NCBI GenBank assembly: GCA_003220265.1 | Contig: QHRW01000106.1 | Span: 1-64,000, forward strand | DNA: 64,000 nucleotides | Origin: Candidatus Rokuibacteriota bacterium | Lineage (GTDB): Bacteria; Methylomirabilota; Methylomirabilia; Rokubacteriales; CSP1-6 | Direction of reading: 5' to 3' | Shown here: positions 56,525-64,000 of the stretch, piece after piece | How positions within the stretch are numbered: the first letter of the stretch is position 1 | How the letters are laid out: each line of letters begins with the position of its first letter | Notes under the pieces: model-generated | Seen by the model: the letters and a program-made list of their open reading frames with translations, nothing else | Databases searched by the model: none | Told to the model about the DNA's origin: nothing | Translations under genes and position numbers: made by a program

Positions 56525-56758
56525 TCAGCCGGCGAGGGCGGCGTCGATCGCCGTGGGGTTGAAGCCCGTCAGGCGCTTCTCACCGATCAGGATCACGGGG
56601 AGCGAGGTCAGGCCCAGCTCCATCAGCTCCTGCCGCGCCGTCGGGTCCTTGCCGACGTTGCGCTCCGTGAACGGCACGCCCTTGCGCGACAGATACTCTG
56701 TCGCCCGGTGGCACGGGCCTCAGCCGACGTTGGTGTAGATCGTGATCGGCGGCGTCAT
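56525..56758 (-). CDS. Glutaredoxin-like selenoprotein (UGPC)
   Basis: The frame from ATG 56758 reads MTPPITIYTNVG, then TGA at 56722-56720, then GPCHRATEYLSRKG and a full glutaredoxin/NrdH-type fold including TSLPVILIGEKRLTGFNP (cis-Pro TSLPV), ending at TGA 56527-56525, 77 residues. The TGA takes the first Cys place of CxxC (Sec13-Gly-Pro-Cys16). A perfect SECIS-like hairpin follows. AGAGGAG precedes the ATG. It sits directly upstream of the FTR catalytic-chain gene and likely is its electron acceptor. Confidence 0.93.
56686..56704 (-). promoter_or_regulatory. Candidate bacterial SECIS element of the glutaredoxin-like selenoprotein
   Basis: Beginning 15 nt after the TGA, GCGACAG (56704-56698) pairs perfectly with CUGUCGC (56692-56686) around AGUAU, with G in the second loop position. 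The loop begins 22 nt after the TGA. Confidence 0.82.
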
Positions 56759-56808
56759 GACGTCTCCTCTCTGGCGAATTGTAGCCTATCGGGAAGGGGC
56801 ACCCTAGA

Positions 56809-57732
56809 TCACCTTCTCACCGACAGCGTCTCGGCCTGGTCGTACTCGGCGGCGGCGAGATTGTCGAGCCCGATGCGCTCGTACACGTCCCCCAGCAGCA
56901 GATGCAGCGTCGGCTCCTCGGGATTCGCCGCGACGCCCCTGAGCAGCTCGCGCCGCGCGTCGGCGAAGAAGCGCTCGCGCATGAGACCGGCGGCCTTCAA
57001 CAACGCGCCCGTGGCGGCGGGGTACCGCGCCAGCTCCACGGCGGCCACCGCCGCCCTGACGCCGGTGGCCGCCTCTGCCGTTGCGACGTCGAAGGCGGCG
57101 CCCTGGATTCCGTGCTCCGGGCTCTCCAGCTCCCAGCGATACCGGCCCGGGGCCAGCCGGACGTCGGCCGGGGCCACGGCCAGCGGCCCGGCGGCGACGT
57201 TCGTCTTCTCCCACAGCACGCGCCCGCCGGCGGAGACGATGCGCACGGTGTGGCGCGCGGAGGCGGGACCGATCCACTCGAGGCTGATGCTGTCGGCGGC
57301 GACGTCGCTCTCGCGGGGCGCCACGAGGACGACGGGCGTGAGCTCGGGCGACGACCGCACGACAAGCGCCTTGCGCCTCGGCTCGCGCGGCGTGGATTGC
57401 AGGAAGCTGAGCGCCGCCTTCACGCGCTCGCCCAGGCCCGGCTGCGGCGGCGCAGTCGCCACGTACGGCGAGTTCCCCTGCGTGACGACCATGTTGTGCT
57501 GGCTCGACACGAAGACGAGGACGGCGCGCCCGGCGCCCGTCGCGCGGACCTGGTCGCCCGCGCTGATGGCGAAGAGCGGCTTGACGGCTTGCCAGTCGCC
57601 GCCGGCCGCGGGCTTGACCTCCACCTGGCCGTTCTTGAGGTGCAGCTCCGTGATGATCCCGATCGGCTCGGCGCCGGCGGCGGGCAGCGACAGCAGCGCC
57701 GCCATGGCGACGAGCCAGACAACCACGCGCAT
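56809..57732 (-). CDS. FecR-like exported protein with TPR-like C-terminus
   Basis: A 307-residue protein with a signal peptide (about 1-21), a FecR-like domain (GQVEVKPAAGGDWQAVKPLFAISAGDQVRATGAGRAVLVF), a middle beta domain resembling fibronectin type III (SISLEWIGPASARHTVRI), and a C-terminal helical TPR-like segment (EEPTLHLLLGDVYERIGLDNLAAAEYDQA). Function unknown; probably periplasmic. It starts 4 bp after the small upstream gene and lies 50 bp before the seleno-glutaredoxin gene, so one long transcript is possible. Confidence 0.72.
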   Translation of the reverse strand: MRVVVWLVAMAALLSLPAAGAEPIGIITELHLKNGQVEVKPAAGGDWQAVKPLFAISAGDQVRATGAGRAVLVFVSSQHNMVVTQGNSPYVATAPPQPGLGERVKAALSFLQSTPREPRRKALVVRSSPELTPVVLVAPRESDVAADSISLEWIGPASARHTVRIVSAGGRVLWEKTNVAAGPLAVAPADVRLAPGRYRWELESPEHGIQGAAFDVATAEAATGVRAAVAAVELARYPAATGALLKAAGLMRERFFADARRELLRGVAANPEEPTLHLLLGDVYERIGLDNLAAAEYDQAETLSVRR

Positions 57733-57736
57733 GCGG

Positions 57737-57964
57737 CTACTCGCGCTCGAGCTTCACGAAGGCCCACCCGTACTTCTTGAGATCGTCGTCGGCGCGATTC
57801 AGCACGCGGCGCTCGGACGGCGGCCCGCTGCCGCCGCCGTGGCGGCGCTTGCCTTCGCGGCGGTCCATGATGATCTCGATCTCCTCCAGGCCGGCCAGCG
57901 AGCGGATGAGGTGCTCGTAGAGCGCCTCGTTGCCGCGCGCCACGATGAACCGGTATCGCCTCAT
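57737..57964 (-). CDS. Small hypothetical protein
   Basis: A 75-residue basic protein starting MRRYRFIVARGNEALYEHLIRSL, then EEIEIIMDRREGKRR and ending KYGWAFVKLERE. A good AAGGAGG site precedes the ATG, and it lies 13 bp after the amidohydrolase stop. I recall short proteins of this style in high-GC environmental genomes but know no function. Confidence 0.65.
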   Translation of the reverse strand: MRRYRFIVARGNEALYEHLIRSLAGLEEIEIIMDRREGKRRHGGGSGPPSERRVLNRADDDLKKYGWAFVKLERE

Positions 57965-57977
57965 GTCGCCTCCTTGG

Positions 57978-59279
57978 CTACCAGGGCAGGATCGCCGGGC
58001 GGTGGTCCTTCGCGCGCTCCGTGACCACCAGCACCGGGTCGATCCCGTAGAGCCGGCGCGCGTTCTCCCCGAGCAACCGCCGCTGCGTGGCCTCCGGCAC
58101 GTTGTGCTTGGCCATCAGCTCCAGCGCTTCCCAGGCGTCCTCCGCGTCGTGATGCGGATAGTCGGAGGACCACAGGCCGACGTTGTCGTAGAGATCCCAC
58201 AACCGGTAGACAGTCTCCTCGTCGCCCTCGAAGGCGATGAAGCAGCGGCGATAGAACGTCTCGAACGGATCGGCCACCTTCGGCCCGCGCTGGAACGCGT
58301 AGAGGTCGAGGAAGTTGCGGCTGCGGCCCAGCACCAGCGGCAGCCACGTGGCATTGGACTCGAGCACCGCGCACTTGAGGCGCGGGAACTTCTCGAGCCA
58401 GCCGGTCATGAGCACGCTGGTGAGCCAGGTCATCGCCTCGAAGATGAAGCCCAGCGACTCGGAGGCGTCGATGGTCGGCTCCATGCTGAAGACGATGTTA
58501 CTCACGAATTGCCCCGGCGAGTACACCACCGCCTCGTCGGTGAACAGCAGGCCGTTGCCCGTGCCGCGCGTGCGCGCGATGCGCTCGGCCCACTCGGGCG
58601 TCAGCGCCTCGCGCGAGGGGAACGTGTGCATGGCCAGCACCACGTCGAGCGCCTCGAACTCCCGCCACAGCGGGTCGAACTCCGGCAGCGTCGGGTAGCG
58701 CCCGTTGGAGAAGCACGGCCGCACGGCGGCGGCCTTGAAGCCCTTCTTGGCGACGCGGCGCAGCTCCGCGATGGAATCCTCGACGGACTGGATCGGCAGC
58801 ATCGCGCACGGGAACAGGCGCCGGCGGTCCACGCTCGCGTAGTCGTCCACCCAGTCGTTGTACGCGGTGGCCAGGATGGTCGCGGCCCTCGGGTCGCGCA
58901 CCAGCGGCAGGCGCACGAACCACGACGGGAAGAGCATCACCTGGTCCACGCCGAGGGCGTCCATGTCGGCCAGGCGCGCGCGGGGGTCGCGGCAGCCGGC
59001 CAGCCGTCCGAACTTCGCCTTCCATGCGTCGGTGCCCGGCGTCAGCGCGCCGACCTCGCGCTTGGACCACCCGGGCCAGCCCACCTCGGCCGCGTTCGAG
59101 CGCTCGCGCGAGGCCGGGACCGCGCGGCCGTTGATCAGCAGCACATCGGTGTCGGTGTGGAAGTGGAACTGCGTCTTGACCCACGCGCGCACGTCGCGCG
59201 GCACGTACTCGTCCCAGATCGCGGGCGGCTCGACGATGTGGCTGTCGCAGTCGAAGATCGAAAAGCTCTTGCCGGTCAC
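57978..59279 (-). CDS. Amidohydrolase family 2 protein (metal-dependent, TIM barrel)
   Basis: A 433-residue amidohydrolase. FDCDSHIVEP supplies the first metal motif (DxH, here CDSHI), LAMHTFPSR a later His, and SDYPHHDAEDAWEAL the catalytic Asp near the end. The family includes ACMSD and LigY/LigW decarboxylases and hydrolases of ring-cleavage products. GTG at 59279 is preceded by AAAGGAGG at ideal spacing. It heads the possible operon that runs down to the selenoprotein genes. Copies of such genes are abundant in Rokubacteria-like genomes and their substrates are mostly unknown. Confidence 0.88.
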   Translation of the reverse strand: MTGKSFSIFDCDSHIVEPPAIWDEYVPRDVRAWVKTQFHFHTDTDVLLINGRAVPASRERSNAAEVGWPGWSKREVGALTPGTDAWKAKFGRLAGCRDPRARLADMDALGVDQVMLFPSWFVRLPLVRDPRAATILATAYNDWVDDYASVDRRRLFPCAMLPIQSVEDSIAELRRVAKKGFKAAAVRPCFSNGRYPTLPEFDPLWREFEALDVVLAMHTFPSREALTPEWAERIARTRGTGNGLLFTDEAVVYSPGQFVSNIVFSMEPTIDASESLGFIFEAMTWLTSVLMTGWLEKFPRLKCAVLESNATWLPLVLGRSRNFLDLYAFQRGPKVADPFETFYRRCFIAFEGDEETVYRLWDLYDNVGLWSSDYPHHDAEDAWEALELMAKHNVPEATQRRLLGENARRLYGIDPVLVVTERAKDHRPAILPW

Positions 59280-59306
59280 TGCTGGCCTCCTTTGCTCGCA
59301 CATCGA

Positions 59307-59375
59307 GGGGCGCCACGGCTCCGCCGGGGCGTCCCGAGCCGCCCGGGGGGTGTGGGGGCCATGTCGGGGCCCCCA
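59307..59375 (-). repeat. Repeat family A, full copy (minus orientation)
   Basis: On the minus strand hairpin 1, TGGGGGCC with GGCCCCCA (59375-59353), comes first and begins 1 nt after the AhpD-like gene's TGA. Hairpin 2 (59335-59307) follows with loop GGA and inner stem CGGC/GCCG and one A-C mismatch in the outer stem. It fills the gap before the amidohydrolase gene. Confidence 0.88.
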
Positions 59376-59376
59376 C

Positions 59377-59958
59377 TCATACAGGCAGTAGTGGCTCGCC
59401 GGGGGTGGGCTCGATGCCGAAGGCGTTGAGCGCGCAGGCGATCATCGCGTAATAGCCGACGACGGCGGTGAGATCGACGAGACCCTCGAGGCCGAAGCGG
59501 GCCTGGAGCGCGGCAAAGTCCTTGTCGCTCACGCGGTGCTGACGCATGAGCCCGTCGGCGTAACCCCAGACCTGCGCTTCCTCGGCCGTGAGCCCGGCCG
59601 GCGCCTTGCGCTCGCGGATGGCCGTGATGGCCTCCTCGCGCACGCCGGCCTTCCGCGCCAGGACGGCGTGGGCTACCCACTCGTACTGCGCGTCGAGCGC
59701 GCGGGCCACCGTGATGATGGCGATCTCACGCACGGTCTGCGGCAGCGGGCCGTCGAAGCGCACGTAGTGGCCGGTGGCCGCGATGCGAGCCGCCAGCTCG
59801 GGGCTGTGCAGCAGCGCGGCAAACGGGCCGGCCACGCGGCCGCGGCTCTGGCTGATCTTGTCCCACGCCGCCTGCTGAGCCGGCGTGGCCTTCTCACGCT
59901 CGACGAGCGGCACGCGCGCCCGCGCCACCGCCGGTCCCGACTTCGCCTGATCGCTCAT
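59377..59958 (-). CDS. Carboxymuconolactone decarboxylase / AhpD-like family protein
   Basis: A 193-residue all-helical protein of the CMD/AhpD fold (LPQTVREIAIITVARALDAQYEWVAHAVLARKAGV). The AhpD Cys pair is replaced by YEWVAH, so it lacks the dithiol and cannot be a thiol peroxidase, unlike the selenoprotein at 54822. Its role is unknown, perhaps lactone or decarboxylation chemistry. The ATG at 59958 overlaps the PrpE-like stop (ATGA), making it the last gene of the MaoC-MaoC-synthetase operon. Its stop is followed at once by repeat family A. Confidence 0.86.
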   Translation of the reverse strand: MSDQAKSGPAVARARVPLVEREKATPAQQAAWDKISQSRGRVAGPFAALLHSPELAARIAATGHYVRFDGPLPQTVREIAIITVARALDAQYEWVAHAVLARKAGVREEAITAIRERKAPAGLTAEEAQVWGYADGLMRQHRVSDKDFAALQARFGLEGLVDLTAVVGYYAMIACALNAFGIEPTPGEPLLPV

Positions 59959-61895
59959 GGCGTTTTTCTCCTGGTATCCCTCTCTTGGGTAGGGGCACCC
60001 TCGAAGGATTTCGCGTAGCCCGCGTTCTTGAGGGCGTCGGTGATCTCGCCCAGGACGGCGGGGTCGTCGATGGTGGCCGGGAGCGTGTACTGCTGGCTGT
60101 CGGCGATCTTCTTCATGGTGCCGCGCAGGATCTTGCCCGAGCGTGTTTTGGGCAGCCGCTTGACGACCAGTGCCGTCTTGAATGCCGCCACCGGGCCGAT
60201 CTGCTGGCGGATGCGCTCGACCAGCTCCTTCATGAGGTCGGCGTCGGCCTTGGTGACGCCGGCCTTGGTGACGACGAAGCCCACGGGCACCTCGCCCTTG
60301 ACGTCGTCGGCCACGCCCACCACCGCACACTCGGCGACGTCGGGATGGCCGGCCAGCACCTCCTCCATGCCGCCGGTGGAGAGCCGGTGGCCGGCCACGT
60401 TGATGATGTCGTCGACGCGACCCATGATGTAGACGTAACCGTCCTCGTCCTTGAAGCCGGCGTCGCTGGTGAGGTAATGGCCGGGATGCTTGGTCAGGTA
60501 CGACTTGCGGTATGCCTCGTCGTTGTTCCACAGCGTCGGCAGGCAACCCGGCGGCAACGGCAATTTCAGCGCGACGGACCCGATCTGGCCGGGGGGCATG
60601 TCCGTGTTCTCCTCGCTCAGCACGCGCACGTCGTAGCCCGGCACCGGCTTCGTCGGCGAGCCCGGCTTCACCGGCAACATGCCGAGGCCGACGCAATTGG
60701 CGGCGATGGGCCACGCGGTCTCGGTCTGCCACCAGTGATCGATGACCGGCACCCCCAGACGCTCGCGCGCCCAGAAGAGCGTGTCGGGATCGCAGCGCTC
60801 GCCGGCCAGGAACAGCGTCCGGAAACGCGACAGGTCGTACTTGCCCACGTGCGTGCCCTGCGGATCTTCCTTCTTCACGGCGCGAAAGGCGGTGGGCGCG
60901 GTGAAGAAGGCGACGGCGCCGTGCTGGCTGATCACGCGCCAGAACGCGCCGGCGTCCGGAGTGCCGACCGGCTTGCCCTCGTAGAAGACCGAGGTGCAGC
61001 CCTTCAGCAGCGGCCCGTAGACGATGTAGGAGTGGCCCACCGCCCAGCCGATGTCGGAGGAGGTCCACCACACCTCGCCGGAGCCAACCCCGTAGATGTT
61101 CTGCATCGACCATTTGAGCGCCACCGCGTGGCCGCCGTTGTCGTGCACGACGCCCTTGGGGACGCCGGTGGTGCCCGACGTATAGAGGATATAGAGCGGG
61201 TCGGTGGCGGCGACCGGCACGCACTCGGCGGCCGGGGCACCGGCCATGAAGTCGCCCCAGTCGAGGTCGCGGCCCTTGATGAGCGTCGCTCGCTCTTGCG
61301 GCCGCTGGAGGATCACGCACCGCTCGGGCTTGTGGCGGGACAGCTCGATGGCGCCGTCGAGCAGCGGCTTGTACGACACGATGCGATTGGGCTCGAGGCC
61401 GCATGACCCGGCCAGGATGATCTTGGGCCTGGCGTCGTCGATCCGCTTGGCCAGCTCGTTGGCGGCAAAGCCGCCGAAGACGACCGAGTGGACGGCGCCC
61501 AGGCGGGCGCAGGCCAGCATGGACATCACGCCCTCCGGCACCATCGGCATGTAGATGAGGACGCGATCGCCCTTCGCCACACCCTGGCGGCGGAGGGCAC
61601 CGGCCAGGCGCGCCACCTCGTCCCGCAGCTCCTCGTACGTGAACGCCTTGACGGTGCCGGTCATGGGGCTGTCATAGATCAGCGCGCGCTGCTTGCCGCG
61701 ACCCCGCTCGATGTGGAAATCGAGCGCGTTGTAGCAGGTGTTGAGCACGCCGCCGGCGAACCACGTGTAGAAGGGCCGGCGCGAGTCGTCGAGGACGCGG
61801 TTCCAGCGCCGCTCCCAGTGGATGTCCTCGGCGGCGGCCGCCCAGAAGCCCTCGGGATCGCGCATGGAGCGCGCGTACGTCTCGTCGTAGCTCAT
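59955..61895 (-). CDS. prpE: Propionyl-CoA synthetase-like acyl-CoA synthetase
   Basis: A 646-residue ANL ligase of the acetyl/propionyl-CoA synthetase branch. FYTWFAGGVLNTCYNALD near residues 40-60, P-loop LYILYTSGTTGVPKGV, WWQTETAWPI, DAGFKDEDGYVYIMGRVDDIINVAGHRLSTGGMEE and the acetylatable Lys in KTRSGKILRG are typical of PrpE. It would make propionyl-CoA or a close analogue from acid, ATP and CoA. The ATG at 61895 overlaps the MaoC stop. Pairing with two MaoC domains suggests a broader short-chain acyl-CoA pathway than propionate alone. Confidence 0.9.
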   Translation of the reverse strand: MSYDETYARSMRDPEGFWAAAAEDIHWERRWNRVLDDSRRPFYTWFAGGVLNTCYNALDFHIERGRGKQRALIYDSPMTGTVKAFTYEELRDEVARLAGALRRQGVAKGDRVLIYMPMVPEGVMSMLACARLGAVHSVVFGGFAANELAKRIDDARPKIILAGSCGLEPNRIVSYKPLLDGAIELSRHKPERCVILQRPQERATLIKGRDLDWGDFMAGAPAAECVPVAATDPLYILYTSGTTGVPKGVVHDNGGHAVALKWSMQNIYGVGSGEVWWTSSDIGWAVGHSYIVYGPLLKGCTSVFYEGKPVGTPDAGAFWRVISQHGAVAFFTAPTAFRAVKKEDPQGTHVGKYDLSRFRTLFLAGERCDPDTLFWARERLGVPVIDHWWQTETAWPIAANCVGLGMLPVKPGSPTKPVPGYDVRVLSEENTDMPPGQIGSVALKLPLPPGCLPTLWNNDEAYRKSYLTKHPGHYLTSDAGFKDEDGYVYIMGRVDDIINVAGHRLSTGGMEEVLAGHPDVAECAVVGVADDVKGEVPVGFVVTKAGVTKADADLMKELVERIRQQIGPVAAFKTALVVKRLPKTRSGKILRGTMKKIADSQQYTLPATIDDPAVLGEITDALKNAGYAKSFEGAPTQERDTRRKTP

Positions 61896-62323
61896 GCGGC
61901 GCCTCCCGCGAGCAGCCCGCTGGCGGTGCCGACCGCGGTCTTGTCGCCGTCCTGGTTCTCGCACCAGACTTCGACGACGACGCGGGTGGTGGCGTTGCCC
62001 TCGGCGCGGCGCTCCTTCACCACGCCGTGGACGGTGAGGCGGTCGCCCACGTACACCGGCTTGATGAACACCATGGACATCGTGCCGCCCTTGACGAAGC
62101 CGGCGCCCACGAAGCGGGTCATCAGCTCGGAGACGTAGGCGGTCGACATCATCGCCTGCGCGAGCGGCGCGCGGAATCCCTTCTTGCGCGCCCACGCCTC
62201 GTCGGTGTGGATCGAGTACGGCTTGACTCCGGAGTAGACGTCGATCTTTCGCTGGGAGATCTCCTTCACCAGCGGCGGCAGCGCCAGGCCGGGCGCGGCG
62301 GTGTCGGCAGCGAGCGTGCTCAT
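61892..62323 (-). CDS. MaoC-like hot-dog dehydratase
   Basis: A 143-residue hot-dog fold protein with the hydratase-2 pattern IDVYSGVKPYSIHTDEAWARKKGFRAPLAQAMMSTAYVSEL, though the canonical D-x4-H active-site pair is not fully clear. Such proteins hydrate enoyl-CoA. Start ATG 62323 has GAGAGGA upstream. It follows another MaoC gene by 10 bp and overlaps the synthetase start; the two MaoC proteins may form a heterodimer. Confidence 0.82.
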   Translation of the reverse strand: MSTLAADTAAPGLALPPLVKEISQRKIDVYSGVKPYSIHTDEAWARKKGFRAPLAQAMMSTAYVSELMTRFVGAGFVKGGTMSMVFIKPVYVGDRLTVHGVVKERRAEGNATTRVVVEVWCENQDGDKTAVGTASGLLAGGAA

Positions 62324-62333
62324 GAGGGTCCTC

Positions 62334-62756
62334 TCAGTCCCGGAACAGCATCTGGGTGAAGCGGCCGCGGACGAGCACCGTGCCGTCCTCGGCCTCGGTC
62401 ACGTACTCGGTGACCATGTACGGCTTGCCGCGGCGCTCGTACTTGTCGATGACCGTGCCGCGCGAGCGCGCGCGCACGCCGGGGCGGATCGGCTCCAGGA
62501 ACTCGAATTCCATCTTGGCGTGCAGGCCGGCGCGCACGATGTACTTGCTGTGCCGCAGGTGCAGCGCCTGGTTGGCGAGAAGCGTCGGATGGGCGATCGG
62601 GCCGCCGAACGGCGAGTCCTCGGAGAACCACGGGTGATGGTCGTCGACGGCGTACGCGTAGGCCTCCACGTCCTCCGGCGTTACGAGCTTGGTGTCGGAG
62701 ACGAAGGTCTCGCCGACCTGCAGCGCGTCATAGCTGAGCGGTCTGAATTGCTCCAT
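62334..62756 (-). CDS. MaoC-like hot-dog dehydratase (N-terminal type)
   Basis: A 140-residue protein of the N-terminal MaoC/FAS1-like dehydratase type: LVTPEDVEAYAYAVDDHHPWFSEDSPFGGPIAHPTLLANQAL contains the Asp and His expected in R-specific enoyl-CoA hydratases. GGAGGAG precedes the ATG. It leads the four-gene operon with another MaoC protein, the PrpE-like synthetase and the CMD-like protein. Confidence 0.83.
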   Translation of the reverse strand: MEQFRPLSYDALQVGETFVSDTKLVTPEDVEAYAYAVDDHHPWFSEDSPFGGPIAHPTLLANQALHLRHSKYIVRAGLHAKMEFEFLEPIRPGVRARSRGTVIDKYERRGKPYMVTEYVTEAEDGTVLVRGRFTQMLFRD

Positions 62757-62827
62757 GGCTCCTCCGAGCGGGGCAGTTGAGCGGCCCGCCTGATGGTGAA
62801 CGCGGATGGCTCCTGCGTCAATAGAGA

Positions 62828-62905
62828 TGGGGGCCTCGATATGGCCCTCAAGCCCCCAGATGCGCGGCAACCCCAGATGCTCGTCACGGCCCGGCAAAGC
62901 GTGGC
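62828..62905 (+). repeat. Repeat family A, degenerate copy
   Basis: Hairpin 1 survives with one G-U pair, TGGGGGCC (62828-62835) and GGCCCTCA (62843-62850), followed by AGCCCCCAGATG. Hairpin 2 is scrambled; only GGCCCGGCAAAGCGTGGCGC is recognisable. It lies between the divergent MaoC and small basic protein genes. Confidence 0.7.
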
Positions 62906-62951
62906 GCTCCTCGGCATTCCGTACTACACCGGAGTGCATGGAGGTATCGCT

Positions 62952-63104
62952 ATGGCGAGCATGAAGCAGCGGAGCGCGGCGCGACGGAACATCAAGAAGG
63001 CGGCGGCCGCCGCCAAGCGCAAGCAAACGCTCAAGCACCTGCCCAAGTCGACCCGGCGCGCGCTCGGCAAGGAGGCCGCCAAGGCACGCCGCAAGGCGGC
63101 GTGA
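62952..63104 (+). CDS. Small lysine/arginine/alanine-rich basic protein
   Basis: A 50-residue protein of nearly only Lys, Arg, Ala, Leu and Ser (MKQRSAARRNIKKAAAAAKRK, then HLPKSTRRALGKEAAKARRKAA), resembling a short histone-H1-like or ribosome-associated protein. GGAGG sits 9 nt before the ATG. It is too short for ribosomal protein S20. Such abundant basic proteins may bind DNA or RNA; function is unassigned. It ends 3 bp from the convergent leuD end. Confidence 0.75.
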   Translation: MASMKQRSAARRNIKKAAAAAKRKQTLKHLPKSTRRALGKEAAKARRKAA

Positions 63105-63107
63105 GGA

Positions 63108-63728
63108 CTACGGCGCCGCGCTCAGCCAGGGCGGGGCGGCGCGGTGCGAGGCCTCGAACGCGGCGATCTGCGCTTCGTAACCGAGCGTGAGGCCGATGTC
63201 GTCCTGGCCGCTCAGCAGCATCTGCTTGCGGAAGGGATCGATCTCGAACCGGTGCACGGCGCCGTCGGGCGCCGTCACCGTCTGCGCCTCCAGATCGACG
63301 CTCAGCGTGGCGCCGGGCCGCGCGTGGAGCTCCCGCCGCAGCCCGGCCACGATCTCGGCCGGCAGGATCACGGCGAGCACGCCGTTCTTGCCGCAGTTCT
63401 GGTGGAAGATGTCGCCCAGGCTCGGCGCGATCACCACGCGCACGCCGTAGGCGGCCAGCGCCCACACCGCCGCCTCGCGCGACGAGCCGCAGCCGAAGTT
63501 CTCGGCCGCCACGACGATCTTCGCGCCGCGAAAGCCCGGCTGGTTGAGCACGAACTCCGGCCGCTCCTTGCCGTCGGCGTCGAAGCGCACGTCGTGGAAC
63601 AGGAAGCGCTCGTAGCCCGCGCTGCCCTGCGGCTTGCGCAGGAAGCGCGCCGGGATGACGCGATCGGTATCGACGTTGGGCAAGTCGATCGGCGCTGCGG
63701 CGGCGGTGAGACGCGTGAAGGCCTGCAT
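63108..63728 (-). CDS. leuD: 3-isopropylmalate dehydratase small subunit
   Basis: A 206-residue LeuD with LPNVDTDRVIPARFL at the start and AENFGCGSSREAAVWAL, the substrate-contacting loop. With LeuC it isomerises 2- to 3-isopropylmalate in leucine synthesis. Its ATG at 63728 lies 2 bp after the leuC stop, so the pair is co-translated. Length matches the family. Confidence 0.95.
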   Translation of the reverse strand: MQAFTRLTAAAAPIDLPNVDTDRVIPARFLRKPQGSAGYERFLFHDVRFDADGKERPEFVLNQPGFRGAKIVVAAENFGCGSSREAAVWALAAYGVRVVIAPSLGDIFHQNCGKNGVLAVILPAEIVAGLRRELHARPGATLSVDLEAQTVTAPDGAVHRFEIDPFRKQMLLSGQDDIGLTLGYEAQIAAFEASHRAAPPWLSAAP

Positions 63729-63730
63729 CG

Positions 63731-64000
63731 CTAGAGCTGCCGCACGTCGGTGAGCCGCCCGGTGACCGCAGCCGCCGCCGCCATGGCCGGCGACATCAGG
63801 TGCGTGCGCGCGCCCTTGCCCTGGCGTCCCTCGAAGTTGCGGTTGGAGGTCGAGGCCACGCGCTCGCGCTCGCGCGCGGTCTCGCCGTTCATCCCCACGC
63901 ACATCGAGCAGCCGGCCTCGCGCCACTCGAAGCCCGCCTCGCGAAAGATCCGGTCGAGGCCCTCGCGCTCGGCGGCTTCCTTCACGAGGCCGGAGCCCGG
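63731..64000 (-). CDS. leuC: 3-isopropylmalate dehydratase large subunit, C-terminal part
   Basis: The last 89 codons of LeuC, cut by the window edge. [10 protein letters not shown] carries two of the [4Fe-4S] cluster cysteines, and [32 protein letters not shown] is the typical C-terminal block. It joins leuD in one operon. Confidence 0.93.
   Translation of the reverse strand, partial: PGSGLVKEAAEREGLDRIFREAGFEWREAGCSMCVGMNGETARERERVASTSNRNFEGRQGKGARTHLMSPAMAAAAAVTGRLTDVRQL

Noticed and set aside
59377-59958. A fourth selenoprotein (CMD/AhpD-like)
   Set aside because: The dithiol positions hold Tyr-Glu-Trp-Val, with no internal TGA.
62952-63104. Ribosomal protein S20
   Set aside because: 50 residues is far below the roughly 85 of S20, and the sequence is only generally basic.

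Overview
This is a 64 kb chromosomal window of very high GC DNA, densely packed with genes on both strands. It holds no rRNA, tRNA, CRISPR array, transposase or phage gene that I can see. The gene set points to an uncultivated, Gram-negative, soil or subsurface type heterotroph: MlaA and MlaC, an EttA-type ABC-F protein, class III CoA-transferase, PrpE-like synthetase, haloalkane dehalogenase, an HpnP-like B12/radical SAM protein, MsrPQ, and selenoproteins. Candidatus Rokubacteria (Methylomirabilota) is my best guess, by gene style only. TGA is the ordinary stop codon, as many ATGA and GTGA start/stop overlaps show.

Layout. 0.2-4.8 kb: AsmA-like protein, site-2 protease, phospholipase D-like lipoprotein, small membrane proteins. 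5-8.7 kb: HpnP-like radical SAM protein, an SDR and a spermidine-synthase-like protein. 8.6-14 kb: EttA behind a triple tandem repeat, CoA-binding protein, RNase D, SDR, sugar nucleotidyltransferase. 14.3-21.5 kb: aspartic protease, CoA-transferase, divergent metH and a CHASE2 adenylate cyclase. 21.5-25.2 kb: FecR protein, six-heme cytochrome c, MlaA, small proteins. 25.4-30.2 kb: a minus-strand operon thioredoxin-like selenoprotein - msrP - msrQ - two M16 peptidase subunits. 30.3-34.7 kb: a plus-strand operon DUF547 - radical SAM - phosphoesterase-like - TIGR04283-like glycosyltransferase - SDR. 34.7-39 kb: LysE exporter with divergent AraC regulator, then mlaC - MoaD-like - small protein - two-subunit fumarase. 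39.2-44.2 kb: a 1,679-residue Calx-beta exoprotein. 44-54 kb: assorted single genes, an acyl-CoA synthetase and GlgX. 54.3-59.3 kb: a redox operon with two selenoproteins. 59.4-62.8 kb: MaoC - MaoC - PrpE - AhpD-like operon. 62.9-64 kb: small basic protein, leuD and the end of leuC.

The main discovery is three genes interrupted by an in-frame TGA exactly at a redox-active cysteine position: a glutaredoxin (UGPC), an AhpD-like protein (CHYU) and an exported thioredoxin-like protein (UINC). Each TGA is followed at 13-19 nt by a perfect 6-7 bp hairpin with G in the second loop position, as in bacterial SECIS elements. Two of them flank a ferredoxin:thioredoxin reductase catalytic subunit with the full CPC-X16-CXC-X8-CHC signature. 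This suggests a ferredoxin - FTR - seleno-glutaredoxin - seleno-AhpD electron relay. The third precedes msrPQ, suggesting periplasmic protein repair.

The second discovery is two families of dispersed structured repeats. Family A (two hairpins, seven or more copies, three in tandem before ettA) and family B (three hairpins, two copies, each starting directly after a stop codon) both show compensatory base changes that preserve the stems.
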